The notes beneath the pieces were generated by a model. That model was not told the origin of the DNA and made no database searches. It saw only the letters and a program-made list of their open reading frames with translations. Below are positions 22,648 to 29,724 of a DNA stretch of 34,006 bases, piece by piece (positions within the stretch are counted from its first letter, which is position 1; each line of letters opens with the position of its first letter). Origin of the DNA: Bdellovibrionales bacterium (lineage in GTDB: Bacteria; Bdellovibrionota; Bdellovibrionia; Bdellovibrionales; UBA1609); contig JAGRAE010000013.1 of NCBI GenBank assembly GCA_020435005.1, forward strand, positions 1-34,006, given 5' to 3'. The position numbers were made by a program, and so were the translations under genes.

Positions 22648-23766
22648 TTATAAACCACTTAACCACTCTAAAAATTGTGGAATTAAATTTATTACAAAGG
22701 GTATCACCTCAATAGCTATTAAAATTATTATGATAATCTCTAACCATTGACTTCTTTTAGTGTGAATTTCATTGCTATTGAGTTGACTCACATACAAAAT
22801 ATTTTGCAATTTATGGTCGACATTAGATTGCCAATCTTTGATTTTTAAACGATCGAGAGCTGACCGAAATACTCTCGCATAAAACATATCACCTACAACT
22901 TTAAATGTATTTTCAATTTGTTCAACCACTTCACTGATTTCAATGTATAGCTGTGAGGATTCTTGGTTTAATGTTGTAAAATTTTTGTTAAATATACTTT
23001 GTTTGGTAGCCATCACTTCTTTGTAAAGTGAAGACAATTTTTTATCTAACATGTAGTCGTAGTATCTCAGTTCCAGCAATTGGACGTTGGCAAACTCAAT
23101 GACATCACATATATCTTTAGAGTCACCTTCTGATCTAACAAAAGTGCTGTTCCAATCTACAACCACCAAGTCATTAAGACTGTATTGAAATGTATTAGCT
23201 CTTATAGGTTCTTTCATTTTTTCGCTTAATGGCAGTTGGCCCTCTGCAACTAATAATTGATATAAAAATTCTGTTTCTGTTAAACTTTTAATGTAACTTT
23301 GATCATCAATTTTTGTTTTATCAATGTAGATAATGTACTCTTCGTAGCTCTCCCAGATTTTTGGTTTTTTAATGGCCTTTGACAAATGATTAACTATAAA
23401 CTGGGCCTTTTCATTAGCCACACGATTTAAAACTTCACTATCATTAAATTGAGAATTTAGTTTTAAGATCGATTGTGGACTTAAGGGAGGCAAACTAATG
23501 CGGAAGGAAATAGAAAGGGCCCCAAAATTCCACAGTTTAGCTGTTATATTGGTTCGAAAATTTTGATCGTCAATAGATAATATGGAATCTTCTAGAGCTA
23601 AAATAAGTGGCACATTTTCAATAACGACGGCTTTGCCCCCTTTTCCTAGTCTAAATTCCTGTGATTGTCCGACTTGGTTAAGTAAGGTTTGTGCTTTTTT
23701 TAGGTCGACTTCGTGGCCTATATCAAATAAACGATATATTACGATCTCTAGGTTAAATGTATTCAT
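22648..23766 (-). CDS. Rmd1/YagE (DUF155) family membrane-anchored protein (372 aa)
   Basis: The central and C-terminal parts match the DUF155 pattern: D-W-N-S-T-F-V near 200, then D-V-I-E-F-A-N-V-Q-L-L-E-L-R-Y-Y-D-Y-M-L-D (225-245), F-K-V-V-G-D-M-F-Y-A-R-V-F-R (about 290-303), and R-S-Q-W-L-E-I-I-I-I-I-L-I-A-I-E-V-I-P (341-359), one C-terminal membrane segment. In eukaryotes Rmd1-type proteins are membrane-bound factors of mitochondria and the endomembrane system; the bacterial role is unknown. The N-terminal ~130 residues look like a separate alpha/beta unit. The ATG at 23766 has no clear ribosome site. It lies 79 bases after the metal permease in the same direction, so it may be read from the zinc operon or its own promoter. 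Confidence 0.85.
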   Translation of the reverse strand: MNTFNLEIVIYRLFDIGHEVDLKKAQTLLNQVGQSQEFRLGKGGKAVVIENVPLILALEDSILSIDDQNFRTNITAKLWNFGALSISFRISLPPLSPQSILKLNSQFNDSEVLNRVANEKAQFIVNHLSKAIKKPKIWESYEEYIIYIDKTKIDDQSYIKSLTETEFLYQLLVAEGQLPLSEKMKEPIRANTFQYSLNDLVVVDWNSTFVRSEGDSKDICDVIEFANVQLLELRYYDYMLDKKLSSLYKEVMATKQSIFNKNFTTLNQESSQLYIEISEVVEQIENTFKVVGDMFYARVFRSALDRLKIKDWQSNVDHKLQNILYVSQLNSNEIHTKRSQWLEIIIIILIAIEVIPFVINLIPQFLEWLSGL

Positions 23767-23845
23767 GTTGATACATTAATGAAATGCAATAAGAATGACT
23801 AGTAAAACTTTTAATTCTTAAAATATTTTAATTTTAAAGTTATTT

Positions 23846-24643
23846 CTATCTTCCGCGTAAACGAGGCCATAATAATGTCATTAATATGGGGCAAATAGTA
23901 AAAACAACGACAATTATTGCGCCAGAGGGTAGATCGTAAAAATAAGATAAGCTCATGCCTAATAAAGAAAGAGCGACACCTAAAGACCAACCAAAAATAA
24001 GACGTTGTTTCCAGGATTTAAAAAAAGCTGCACTAATTATGGCCGGTACAATTAAAAATGAGAAGACGATTAACACTCCAGCATAATGTACAGAGCTAGT
24101 AATGACGACACCAAAAAGTCCATAAAATAAAAAGTCCCACCACCAATGATTGCCACCCTTTACAGAACTTTTAAAAAAAGGATCTCTAAACACAAAATGA
24201 ATAAATCCAACGATACTATATATAATACTTACTGTAATTACATCTTGCCATGTTACCCATAACAAGTTGCCAATGAGACTTTGTTTTAGATGTTCCGAAC
24301 CATGACTAATTTTATCAATTAGTAATATGATTGTCGCAGAGGCCAAAGCGTATATAACACCAATTAAGGCTTCTTGAGAAATCTGAAAACGAAATCTATT
24401 GGCATGAGCCAGAAAAAAAGAAGCCACTAAGGTGGCTCCTAAGGAAATAAAATAACTCATTATATCATGGTGGTCATAGCCCCATAAAAAGGCCAATGCC
24501 GAACCAAAGGCTGCGACTTGAGCCAAGGCGAGATCTACAAAAATGACTCCACGAGCGAGTACATGAAGTCCTAAGTAACAATGTATACCGACAAGGACTA
24601 TGCACATGAAAAAAGGAGCTGCTAAAAAAGTTAGCGCTTCCAT
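23846..24643 (-). CDS. Metal (zinc/manganese-type) ABC transporter permease, ABC-3 family (265 aa)
   Basis: ZnuB/TroC-type inner-membrane permease. About eight hydrophobic segments are visible, starting with A-L-T-F-L-A-A-P-F-F-M-C-I-V-L-V-G. The family hallmarks are present: L-G-L-H-V-L-A-R-G-V-I-F-V-D-L-A-L-A-Q-V-A-A-F-G-S (25-49) and A-L-I-G-V-I-Y-A-L-A-S-A-T (92-104). The ATG at 24643 is taken as start, overlapping the stop of the binding protein (TGATG); a GTG one codon upstream is equally possible. It belongs to the same operon as the binding protein. No ATPase gene is present in the operon, so a distant ATPase must serve it if it is functional. Confidence 0.92.
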   Translation of the reverse strand: MEALTFLAAPFFMCIVLVGIHCYLGLHVLARGVIFVDLALAQVAAFGSALAFLWGYDHHDIMSYFISLGATLVASFFLAHANRFRFQISQEALIGVIYALASATIILLIDKISHGSEHLKQSLIGNLLWVTWQDVITVSIIYSIVGFIHFVFRDPFFKSSVKGGNHWWWDFLFYGLFGVVITSSVHYAGVLIVFSFLIVPAIISAAFFKSWKQRLIFGWSLGVALSLLGMSLSYFYDLPSGAIIVVVFTICPILMTLLWPRLRGR

Positions 24644-25533
24644 CACATAACACCTTTCGAACAGTCTTCGATGGCAGAAACTAATTTTTCGATTAAATCA
24701 ATATAATTTGTTTCCACTTCTACGGGAACCACCTTTAATGTGGCCTGAGTTACCTTTTGCAACCGCTTGGCAGCTGTAGTCTCAAAGTAAGATTCGTTGA
24801 AAATACATTTTATTTTTTTATCTTTAATCAATTTTATCAGTTGAATTATGTGCTTCGGAGTTGGGGGGACGCCAGGTTTAGGTTCAATATAAGCTATGGG
24901 GGTGATATTAAAAAAATTTAAAAAATAATTAAAAGACTTATGATAAGAGATTAATTCACGTATTTTAGATTTGTTAACTCTCTCTTGCCATTTGCTAATT
25001 TGACTTTCTAATACTTTATTAAACTCTTCAGCATTGGCCATAAAAATGGTTTTAGAATTAGGTTCTAATTCACCTAATTTTTTTGCGAGAGCCAAAATGA
25101 CTTTTTGGCTCTCCACAGGGCTAAGGTGAAAGTGTGGATTGCCAAAGGGATGAACATCTCCCTGGGCACGGTCAACTTTGCCTTTGGGTATTTCTATGGC
25201 ATTTATGAAATCACCAGCTGTGAAAAAGCCAAACTTTTTATCCAAAAGCTTGGGATTTTTTGCGCCCCTTTGAACATTGCTCAACCAGCCCACTTCTAAC
25301 TCTAAACCCACTGCCACCAATAAATCAGCTTGCCTCAATTTAACCATGTACGACGGTTTGGCCTCAACAAAGTGGGGATCTTCTTGGGGCTTCGTCAAAG
25401 AAGTCACTTCCACTTTATCGCGACCAACTTGTTTAACAAATTCTGCAAGCGTGGTTGTTGTAGTGACTACCTTTAATTTAGCAATACTTATATTTGGAAT
25501 TAAAAAAAATATTATAATGACTATTAATTTCAT
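24643..25533 (-). CDS. Periplasmic metal-binding protein of an ABC transporter (ZnuA/TroA-type, 296 aa)
   Basis: Cluster A-I (SBP_bac_9) protein that carries Zn(II) or Mn(II) to the permease. A signal peptide (residues 1-18, ...I-S-I-A-K) is followed by V-V-T-T-T-T-T-L-A-E-F. Metal ligands fit the family: His54 (D-P-H), His134 (G-N-P-H-F-H-L), His198 (S-Y-H-K-S-F) and Glu247 (F-N-E-S-Y-F), the last in the usual Asp/Glu position. Additional His128 and His136 flank the second ligand. The long His/Asp-rich loop of many ZnuA proteins is missing; a short R-A-Q-G-D-V-H-P-F loop takes its place. The ribosome site AGGA overlaps the upstream porin stop, and the gene overlaps the permease start. Zinc is favoured by the neighbours; manganese cannot be excluded. 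Confidence 0.92.
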   Translation of the reverse strand: MKLIVIIIFFLIPNISIAKLKVVTTTTTLAEFVKQVGRDKVEVTSLTKPQEDPHFVEAKPSYMVKLRQADLLVAVGLELEVGWLSNVQRGAKNPKLLDKKFGFFTAGDFINAIEIPKGKVDRAQGDVHPFGNPHFHLSPVESQKVILALAKKLGELEPNSKTIFMANAEEFNKVLESQISKWQERVNKSKIRELISYHKSFNYFLNFFNITPIAYIEPKPGVPPTPKHIIQLIKLIKDKKIKCIFNESYFETTAAKRLQKVTQATLKVVPVEVETNYIDLIEKLVSAIEDCSKGVM

Positions 25534-25542
25534 ATTTAATTC

Positions 25543-26595
25543 CTAGTAGTCATGTGCGGGATGTGTGCCCATAGTTAAATTTAACTGTAGGGTAGCTCTT
25601 TGTTCAGTGTCATTTAAGCTTGGGTCGTCAATTTTATCGTATTGCAAACGAATGGCTGAATATTCTGAAGGGACGTAAGCAATAAGGCCTGTTGATTTAG
25701 TTACATCTTTAATATTTTTATCTTCTAAATTGGAGGCCACTTCATAACGGGCTTGCAGCCACCAATATTTATTAAATTGTAATTTAAACCAATTGCTTAA
25801 GGCAGAACTTCGACCAACATTATTAGGGGAGTCATCATAAAGCTTTTCAGCCATAGTGTATTCCGCTGTCAAAATAAAACTTCTAAAATTGTTTTTATAC
25901 TTATAAGTTAAGGCTGAATTGTAAATGTGGTTGCGTTCACTGAGCACATCTTCACCAGTACCATAACTTAAATCTAATTCAAATGTGGAAGCGTCGCTAA
26001 CATCCCACAAGTTTTTTAGAAATAAAACACCAGCTACATCATCTTGTGATCTAGAGCCAAAAATTTGTTCATTCTGAGCGCTAAACGCTTGCAGGACAAC
26101 TTCAGAATACCATGGCAATGGTACTAGATAAGAAATAGCTAAGCCATTTTCGTTGAACCCCTCATCACCAAAGATAAAACTTCTAGTAAAAGGGGCATCA
26201 ATGAATGCAAAATTATGTGTATGTCGTTGATTTGTTCGCCCCCAAAAAGGATAAAACTTACCCAAGCGTATTGTAACACCAGGTATACTTAACGTTTCGA
26301 TAAAAACTTCTTCAGGTTCAACAACAAATTCCGATTCTTCACCAGGAGCTTCTGGAGCTTCTTTTTCAAGAGCCAGTATAACGTCACCCCGGAAGTAAGT
26401 GTCTATATTTGAAGTGAGCCTCAATTCTGCTTCTTGTAGAGCAAAACCATTAGTGGATTCTGCGTCGGGGTGATTGCCCAAGTTGCTTTGTTGATAAGTA
26501 AATAGGGTGTTTAAACTAATGTCAGGATTAGTTTTTGATTTTGCAAAAGAATACGAAGATAAGGTGCTAATAAGCACAAATAAAATTAAACGCAT
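25543..26595 (-). CDS. Outer-membrane barrel protein linked to the metal uptake operon (350 aa)
   Basis: A signal peptide (M-R-L-I-L-F-V-L-I-S-T-L-S-S-Y-S-F-A-K, cleavage after Ala18) is followed by N-P-D-I-S-L-N. Then come porin-like strands: F-A-L-Q-E-A-E-L-R-L-T-S-N-I-D-T-Y-F-R-G-D-V, an acidic loop (E-K-E-A-P-E-A-P-G-E-E-S), and T-I-R-L-G-K-F-Y-P-F-W-G-R-T-N-Q-R-H-T-H-N-F (about 108-129), with a His-x-His that could touch metal. E-G-F-N-E-N-G-L-A-I-S-Y-L-V-P follows. The last strand ends in L-N-L-T-M-G-T-H-P-A-H-D-Y rather than the usual terminal Phe. Barrels of this type are found next to Zn ABC genes in Gram-negative bacteria. The gene begins 43 bases after the small Cys/His protein gene and is followed after 9 bases by the binding protein. 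Confidence 0.82.
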   Translation of the reverse strand: MRLILFVLISTLSSYSFAKSKTNPDISLNTLFTYQQSNLGNHPDAESTNGFALQEAELRLTSNIDTYFRGDVILALEKEAPEAPGEESEFVVEPEEVFIETLSIPGVTIRLGKFYPFWGRTNQRHTHNFAFIDAPFTRSFIFGDEGFNENGLAISYLVPLPWYSEVVLQAFSAQNEQIFGSRSQDDVAGVLFLKNLWDVSDASTFELDLSYGTGEDVLSERNHIYNSALTYKYKNNFRSFILTAEYTMAEKLYDDSPNNVGRSSALSNWFKLQFNKYWWLQARYEVASNLEDKNIKDVTKSTGLIAYVPSEYSAIRLQYDKIDDPSLNDTEQRATLQLNLTMGTHPAHDY

Positions 26596-26605
26596 ATTGT
26601 TCTCC

Positions 26606-26645
26606 TATATAATAAAATTAAAAGCTTATAAAAATGTATTATATA
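26606..26645. promoter_or_regulatory. AT-rich inverted repeat between the Cys/His gene and the barrel gene
   Basis: The 9-base arms TATATAATA (26606-26614) and TATTATATA (26637-26645) are exact complements around a 22-base loop. The right arm overlaps the stop of the upstream gene. It could be an mRNA processing or attenuation stem, or a regulator site; it does not match a Zur box closely. Confidence 0.35.
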
Positions 26646-26944
26646 AGATATATAGGGGGGCCTCTTAACCAGTAGTTAAATGGGTTGAATGAAATATAAT
26701 AAACAAAGTTTTCTGTATTAAAAGAACTTTGAATTTCAGTTTTAACGAATAGATTTAAATTTGTATTTACATTGACGGTCGGTGAGAGGTCTAAATGCAG
26801 ACAAAACTCACAATGGTTTGTGTCTAAATCACTATGATGTAATTTGTGGAGAGTAGGAATGCTGACCCATATTGTCAAAAAAAACAGCAAAGATAATAAT
26901 TTATAGTTTTTTTTAAAGGGCATACTATTAACTAGCATTAACAT
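26639..26944 (-). CDS. Small membrane-anchored Cys/His protein at the head of the zinc operon (101 aa, or shorter)
   Basis: A hydrophobic segment (L-L-S-L-L-F-F-L-T-I-W-V-S-I) near residues 17-30 serves as signal or anchor. It is followed by a metal-binding-like motif H-K-L-H-H-S-D-L-D-T-N-H-C-E-F-C-L-H (33-50) with five His and a C-x-x-C. The rest is Asn/Phe/Tyr-rich, ending P-P-I-Y-L-I. Similar short proteins with H-x-x-H-H...H-C-x-x-C-x-H (DUF2946-like) are common near metal homeostasis genes. Starts at 26944, 26938 or 26923 are possible, none with a strong ribosome site. Position and motif suggest it binds zinc or copper in the periplasm, possibly as a chaperone or sensor; this is inference. 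Confidence 0.65.
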   Translation of the reverse strand: MLMLVNSMPFKKNYKLLSLLFFLTIWVSIPTLHKLHHSDLDTNHCEFCLHLDLSPTVNVNTNLNLFVKTEIQSSFNTENFVYYISFNPFNYWLRGPPIYLI

Positions 26945-26974
26945 ATTTTGAAAGCAAATGTATTTTCTAGTTAT

Positions 26975-27000
26975 GGGGCCAGGTATTTTACTCTGGCCCC
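26975..27000 (-). terminator. GC-rich hairpin ending the HPF-like pair
   Basis: GGGGCCAG (26975-26982) pairs with CTGGCCCC (26993-27000) around a 10-base AT-rich loop. This is a stable 8-bp stem in very AT-rich DNA, 13 bases beyond the stop of the gene at 27014. Only a weak T-rich tail follows. It separates that operon from the metal-uptake operon. Confidence 0.6.
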
Positions 27001-27013
27001 CAAAATATGTGAA

Positions 27014-27373
27014 TTATGCAGTTCCCCAGTTGGGTGAGTATTTGTTTTTAAAACTTTCATATCGATGTCGTTTTTTTTGTGATTTCATATAATTTTTCAA
27101 GATAATTTTTTTGACTTTATTTAAAATAGGATAAAGGCGTTGCCCTGATTTGCTGGCAAAAAATTGTTCCCCTTGTGCTTCAAGAACTATACTTGTTTTA
27201 AAAATATTTTTTCTTTTGACGACTTGTTCTACGTGAATTTCGATTTCAACATTACTGCCAGTTATCGATTGAATATCAAAAACAATCATGTTTGAGAGTT
27301 TTTTGATAAAATCTTGTTCATAAACGTTTTTAGTGTAAAGATCATAGTTAAGATCAGCTATTTTACTTTTCAT
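27014..27373 (-). CDS. Small basic protein, tentatively hibernation-factor-like (119 aa)
   Basis: The ATG follows GGAGGTAGGTT. No signal peptide. The layout resembles short HPF/RaiA proteins: a first helix (Q-D-F-I-K-K-L-S-N-M-I), alternating strands (V-E-I-E-I-H-V-E-Q-V-V-K-R-K-N, F-K-T-S-I-V-L-E-A-Q-G-E-Q-F-F-A-S-K-S-G), then a long basic helix (L-N-K-V-K-K-I-I-L-K-N-Y-M-K-S-Q-K-K-R). The end is S-P-N-W-G-T-A. The strands-then-Lys-helix order fits, but the usual D-x-Y-A-A-I-D motif is missing (only R-L-Y-P-I-L-N is similar), so this is a fold-level guess. It lies 12 bases after a protein of the same size and shape, suggesting duplication or a partner pair. Confidence 0.55.
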   Translation of the reverse strand: MKSKIADLNYDLYTKNVYEQDFIKKLSNMIVFDIQSITGSNVEIEIHVEQVVKRKNIFKTSIVLEAQGEQFFASKSGQRLYPILNKVKKIILKNYMKSQKKRHRYESFKNKYSPNWGTA

Positions 27374-27385
27374 AACCTACCTCCA

Positions 27386-27727
27386 TCAGTTGAAATTTCT
27401 TTGTTTTTTCCATGAGTTTAATTTGTGTTTTGCCACTTTTTCCAACTCTCTCATAGCCTGTAATGTGGTTTTTCCACAACTTGAAAATTCTAAATTTAAT
27501 TCACAAGAAATAATTTTGCATATGACCTTATAGCCAAGATCTGTTTTGATAAATTGAACCAAAGTTCTCGAATTTTTAGGTGCATAGTAGTGAATCCTTT
27601 CGTATATCATTTGTATAAGGTCATTAGCACAATCTTCTGGATTTAAGCCTTCAAACTCTATTTCAGGATAGTTATTCACTAGATTTAAATAGTTCTTTGT
27701 TTCTACATTTTTTTCTGTAAAACTCAT
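27386..27727 (-). CDS. Small basic protein, tentatively hibernation-factor-like (113 aa)
   Basis: The ATG follows AAGGAGGG. The N-terminal ~40 residues contain N-P-E-D-C-A-N-D-L-I-Q-M-I-Y-E-R-I-H-Y-Y-A-P-K. They are followed by strands (T-L-V-Q-F-I-K-T-D-L-G-Y-K-V-I-C-K-I-I-S, E-L-N-L-E-F-S-S-C-G-K-T-T) and a final basic helix (L-R/Q-A-M-R-E-L-E-K-V-A-K-H-K-L-N-S-W-K-K-Q-R). That is the order seen in ribosome hibernation factors of the HPF/RaiA type. Three Cys are unusual. It is read with 27014 (12-base gap), behind a leader ORF. A role in ribosome dormancy is plausible but unproven. Confidence 0.55.
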   Translation of the reverse strand: MSFTEKNVETKNYLNLVNNYPEIEFEGLNPEDCANDLIQMIYERIHYYAPKNSRTLVQFIKTDLGYKVICKIISCELNLEFSSCGKTTLQAMRELEKVAKHKLNSWKKQRNFN

Positions 27728-27783
27728 AATCCCTCCTTAGTCTATTGACACATATAGAATTAATATTCTGTTGTAGATATCTG

Positions 27784-27858
27784 TTAAATATTTATAGGCG
27801 GGGGGATTTGAAGATAGAGGTGTTGAATTTGAATTTGATTTTTTAATACCTGCTTCAT
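27784..27858 (-). CDS. 24-codon leader ORF with Pro-Pro-Pro motif
   Basis: An ATG (27858) stands 3 bases after a near-perfect AAAGGAGGT site, much stronger than needed by chance in AT-rich DNA. The frame encodes M-K-Q-V-L-K-N-Q-I-Q-I-Q-H-L-Y-L-Q-I-P-P-P-I-N-I and stops at 27784, 56 bases before the first HPF-like gene. The spacing from GGAGG to ATG is short, which would lower initiation. Gln/Ile-rich sequence and a C-terminal triple proline are typical of ribosome-pausing leader peptides (Pro-Pro-Pro is an EF-P target). A regulatory role is inference; the remainder of 27728-28080 shows no gene. Confidence 0.45.
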   Translation of the reverse strand: MKQVLKNQIQIQHLYLQIPPPINI

Positions 27859-27910
27859 GTTACCTCCTTTGTTAATGTTCACAGGTTGATTCTAAAAAAT
27901 CTTTTTAAAA

Positions 27911-27940
27911 ATAATTTGTGTTTAACTTCGGAAATGTCAA
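27911..27940 (-). promoter_or_regulatory. Candidate promoter of the leader ORF and HPF-like genes
   Basis: Perfect -35 TTGACA (27935-27940), 18-base spacer and AATTAT (27911-27916, four of six). Transcription from about 27904 would place the leader ORF ribosome site some 35-40 bases downstream. Confidence 0.4.
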
Positions 27941-28080
27941 ACACCACAAGATAAAATACTAAAATTTTAATTGCTTTTCAAGTTTCACGACGTAAGTCTG
28001 TATTAAAATAAGATATAGAAAATTAAAAAAATAATGATTTTAAATATTTAACAAGTGAATTCAAATGCCGATGTTATTTC

Positions 28081-29694
28081 ATGAAAGAAAACATTAAGAA
28101 AATTTTATATGTAACATTATTTTTAGTTTTTTTAATCACGCATTTAATTTCTACAAATTCGTCTAGAATTACAAACTTTTTTAGAACTTATAATTTTAAT
28201 AAATATATAGCGATTCAAGATCGTGAAAATGAATTTAATAGCGATTTTGAAAATTTTCAGTTATTTGTGGAAGAAGCTTTGACCTGGCGCGCTTCTGCCT
28301 TAAAGCAAATTGCGAAATTAAAGTATAAAATTGAAACATCTGATCCTTTAAGTTCTAGTGATATTTCATATCTACACGATGGTGGGCAGCTTTATCTAAG
28401 CCTACGTGAAAGTTTATTGAAACTGGCACATAAACATCGTGGGTTTATAGACAAAGAGTATGACTTTAAATGGTCGCCTGGCGCTAAAACAGTTTTACAA
28501 AAAAATAATATTATAATTGATCCTCTGGATAAAAAGGGTGATTTGTTAGTAAAGCAGTTTAAGTTATCTCTATCTTCGGCTCTGGTTTTGTACGACAATT
28601 TTTTGTTAGCCATCTGGCCTTATCATCAAAATACAAAACTAAGAGAATTAATAAATCATGATAATCAAAATGTTATAAATGGCCTGAATGAAGTTACCAA
28701 AAATTATCTATCTGAAGAAAATAGAAAAATCATAGTAAAAGCGATTGAATATTTTCAAATTGAAAATAAATGGCGTCAGTCACAAAAACTACATGACATT
28801 GATCATCAATATTTAGACCAGTTAATTTTAGGGAGTCCAACTTTTACTTTAGCACAAGAAGATAATTGGCTATCGACAACTAATATACGTATGAGTTATG
28901 CTTTACAAAATATATTGGATGGCTTTGGTGTATTTAAACAAGAAACTATGAATGTTGTCAGCGCATTATTTGGCAATGCAGTAGGTCTTATTGAAACAAG
29001 AAAAGGAAAGCTTTTAAGTCTCAGTAAAAATATAGTTAATCAAATGAAAAGCCAACTCCGTCCATTAGATATTTTATTAGAAAAAACACCTTTTAGATTA
29101 ACAGATAAATTAATACCTGGTCACTTTGGTCATGTAGCTATTTGGTTGGGCAGTAAACAAGAACTTAAAAATTCAGGTATGTGGGACCACCCACTAGTGT
29201 TACCTCATCACCAATCTATAGAACAAGGGAAAAATATTGTCGAAGCCCTACGTGATGGTGTTCAATTGTCAAGTTTTGAACATTTTTTAAATATCGATGA
29301 TCTGACTGTTATTAGATATAAACCATTGCATGAGAAAAAGAAAAAGTTTTACTTAGAGAATGCCTTCAAACAAATTGGCAAGAGTTATGATTTCAATTTT
29401 GATGTTGAATCTGATAAAAAAATAGTCTGCTCAGAGCTTGCTTATGTTGTTTTTTCTGATTTTAAATGGCCGGTTGAAAAAAAAGTTGGTAGATATACAA
29501 TAAGCCCAGATAATGTTGTTAATTTAGCAATTAAAGAAAAACATTCTTTTGAAATTCCCATTATGTATCATGACGGAAAGATGATAAACAAAAATTTATG
29601 GGAATCTCTCCATTATATGCTCGAAGGAAGCTATAGTAATTTGAGTAAAATAATGAATTCTAATGAGAATCGTTCAATCGCTACAGAAAATTAA
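28081..29694 (+). CDS. YiiX/YebB-type permuted papain-like hydrolase with long N-terminal region (537 aa)
   Basis: An N-terminal membrane segment (residues 8-25, K-I-L-Y-V-T-L-F-L-V-F-L-I) anchors the protein or acts as a signal. About 300 residues, largely helical, precede the enzyme part. The catalytic region (about 330-500) is circularly permuted NlpC/P60-like: His351 in G-H-F-G-H-V-A-I-W-L-G, and nucleophile Cys450 in I-V-C-S-E-L-A-Y-V-V-F, with G-K-S-Y-D-F-N-F-D before it. This is the order of the YiiX/YebB (DUF830) group, whose members act on amide or ester bonds in the cell envelope or lipids. It stands alone on the plus strand and converges with the membrane-protein operon; a bidirectional hairpin follows. 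Membrane anchoring and the extra domain suggest a cell-wall or lipoprotein substrate, but this is inference. Confidence 0.85.
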   Translation: MKENIKKILYVTLFLVFLITHLISTNSSRITNFFRTYNFNKYIAIQDRENEFNSDFENFQLFVEEALTWRASALKQIAKLKYKIETSDPLSSSDISYLHDGGQLYLSLRESLLKLAHKHRGFIDKEYDFKWSPGAKTVLQKNNIIIDPLDKKGDLLVKQFKLSLSSALVLYDNFLLAIWPYHQNTKLRELINHDNQNVINGLNEVTKNYLSEENRKIIVKAIEYFQIENKWRQSQKLHDIDHQYLDQLILGSPTFTLAQEDNWLSTTNIRMSYALQNILDGFGVFKQETMNVVSALFGNAVGLIETRKGKLLSLSKNIVNQMKSQLRPLDILLEKTPFRLTDKLIPGHFGHVAIWLGSKQELKNSGMWDHPLVLPHHQSIEQGKNIVEALRDGVQLSSFEHFLNIDDLTVIRYKPLHEKKKKFYLENAFKQIGKSYDFNFDVESDKKIVCSELAYVVFSDFKWPVEKKVGRYTISPDNVVNLAIKEKHSFEIPIMYHDGKMINKNLWESLHYMLEGSYSNLSKIMNSNENRSIATEN

Positions 29695-29716
29695 CCTCTC
29701 CCTTAATAAGGAGAGG
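29695..29716. terminator. Bidirectional terminator-like hairpin between convergent genes
   Basis: CCTCTC (29695-29700) with CTT pairs with AAG and GAGAGG (29708-29716) around AAT, with one bulged C. It begins directly after the plus-strand stop and lies 8 bases beyond the minus-strand stop. T-rich sequence follows on both strands, so it can serve both genes. Confidence 0.65.
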
Positions 29717-29724
29717 CTTTACAA

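Noticed and set aside
26606-26960. Zur box in the zinc operon
   Set aside because: AT-rich inverted repeats exist, but none matches the usual TGTTATA/TATAACA-type pattern well enough to claim.
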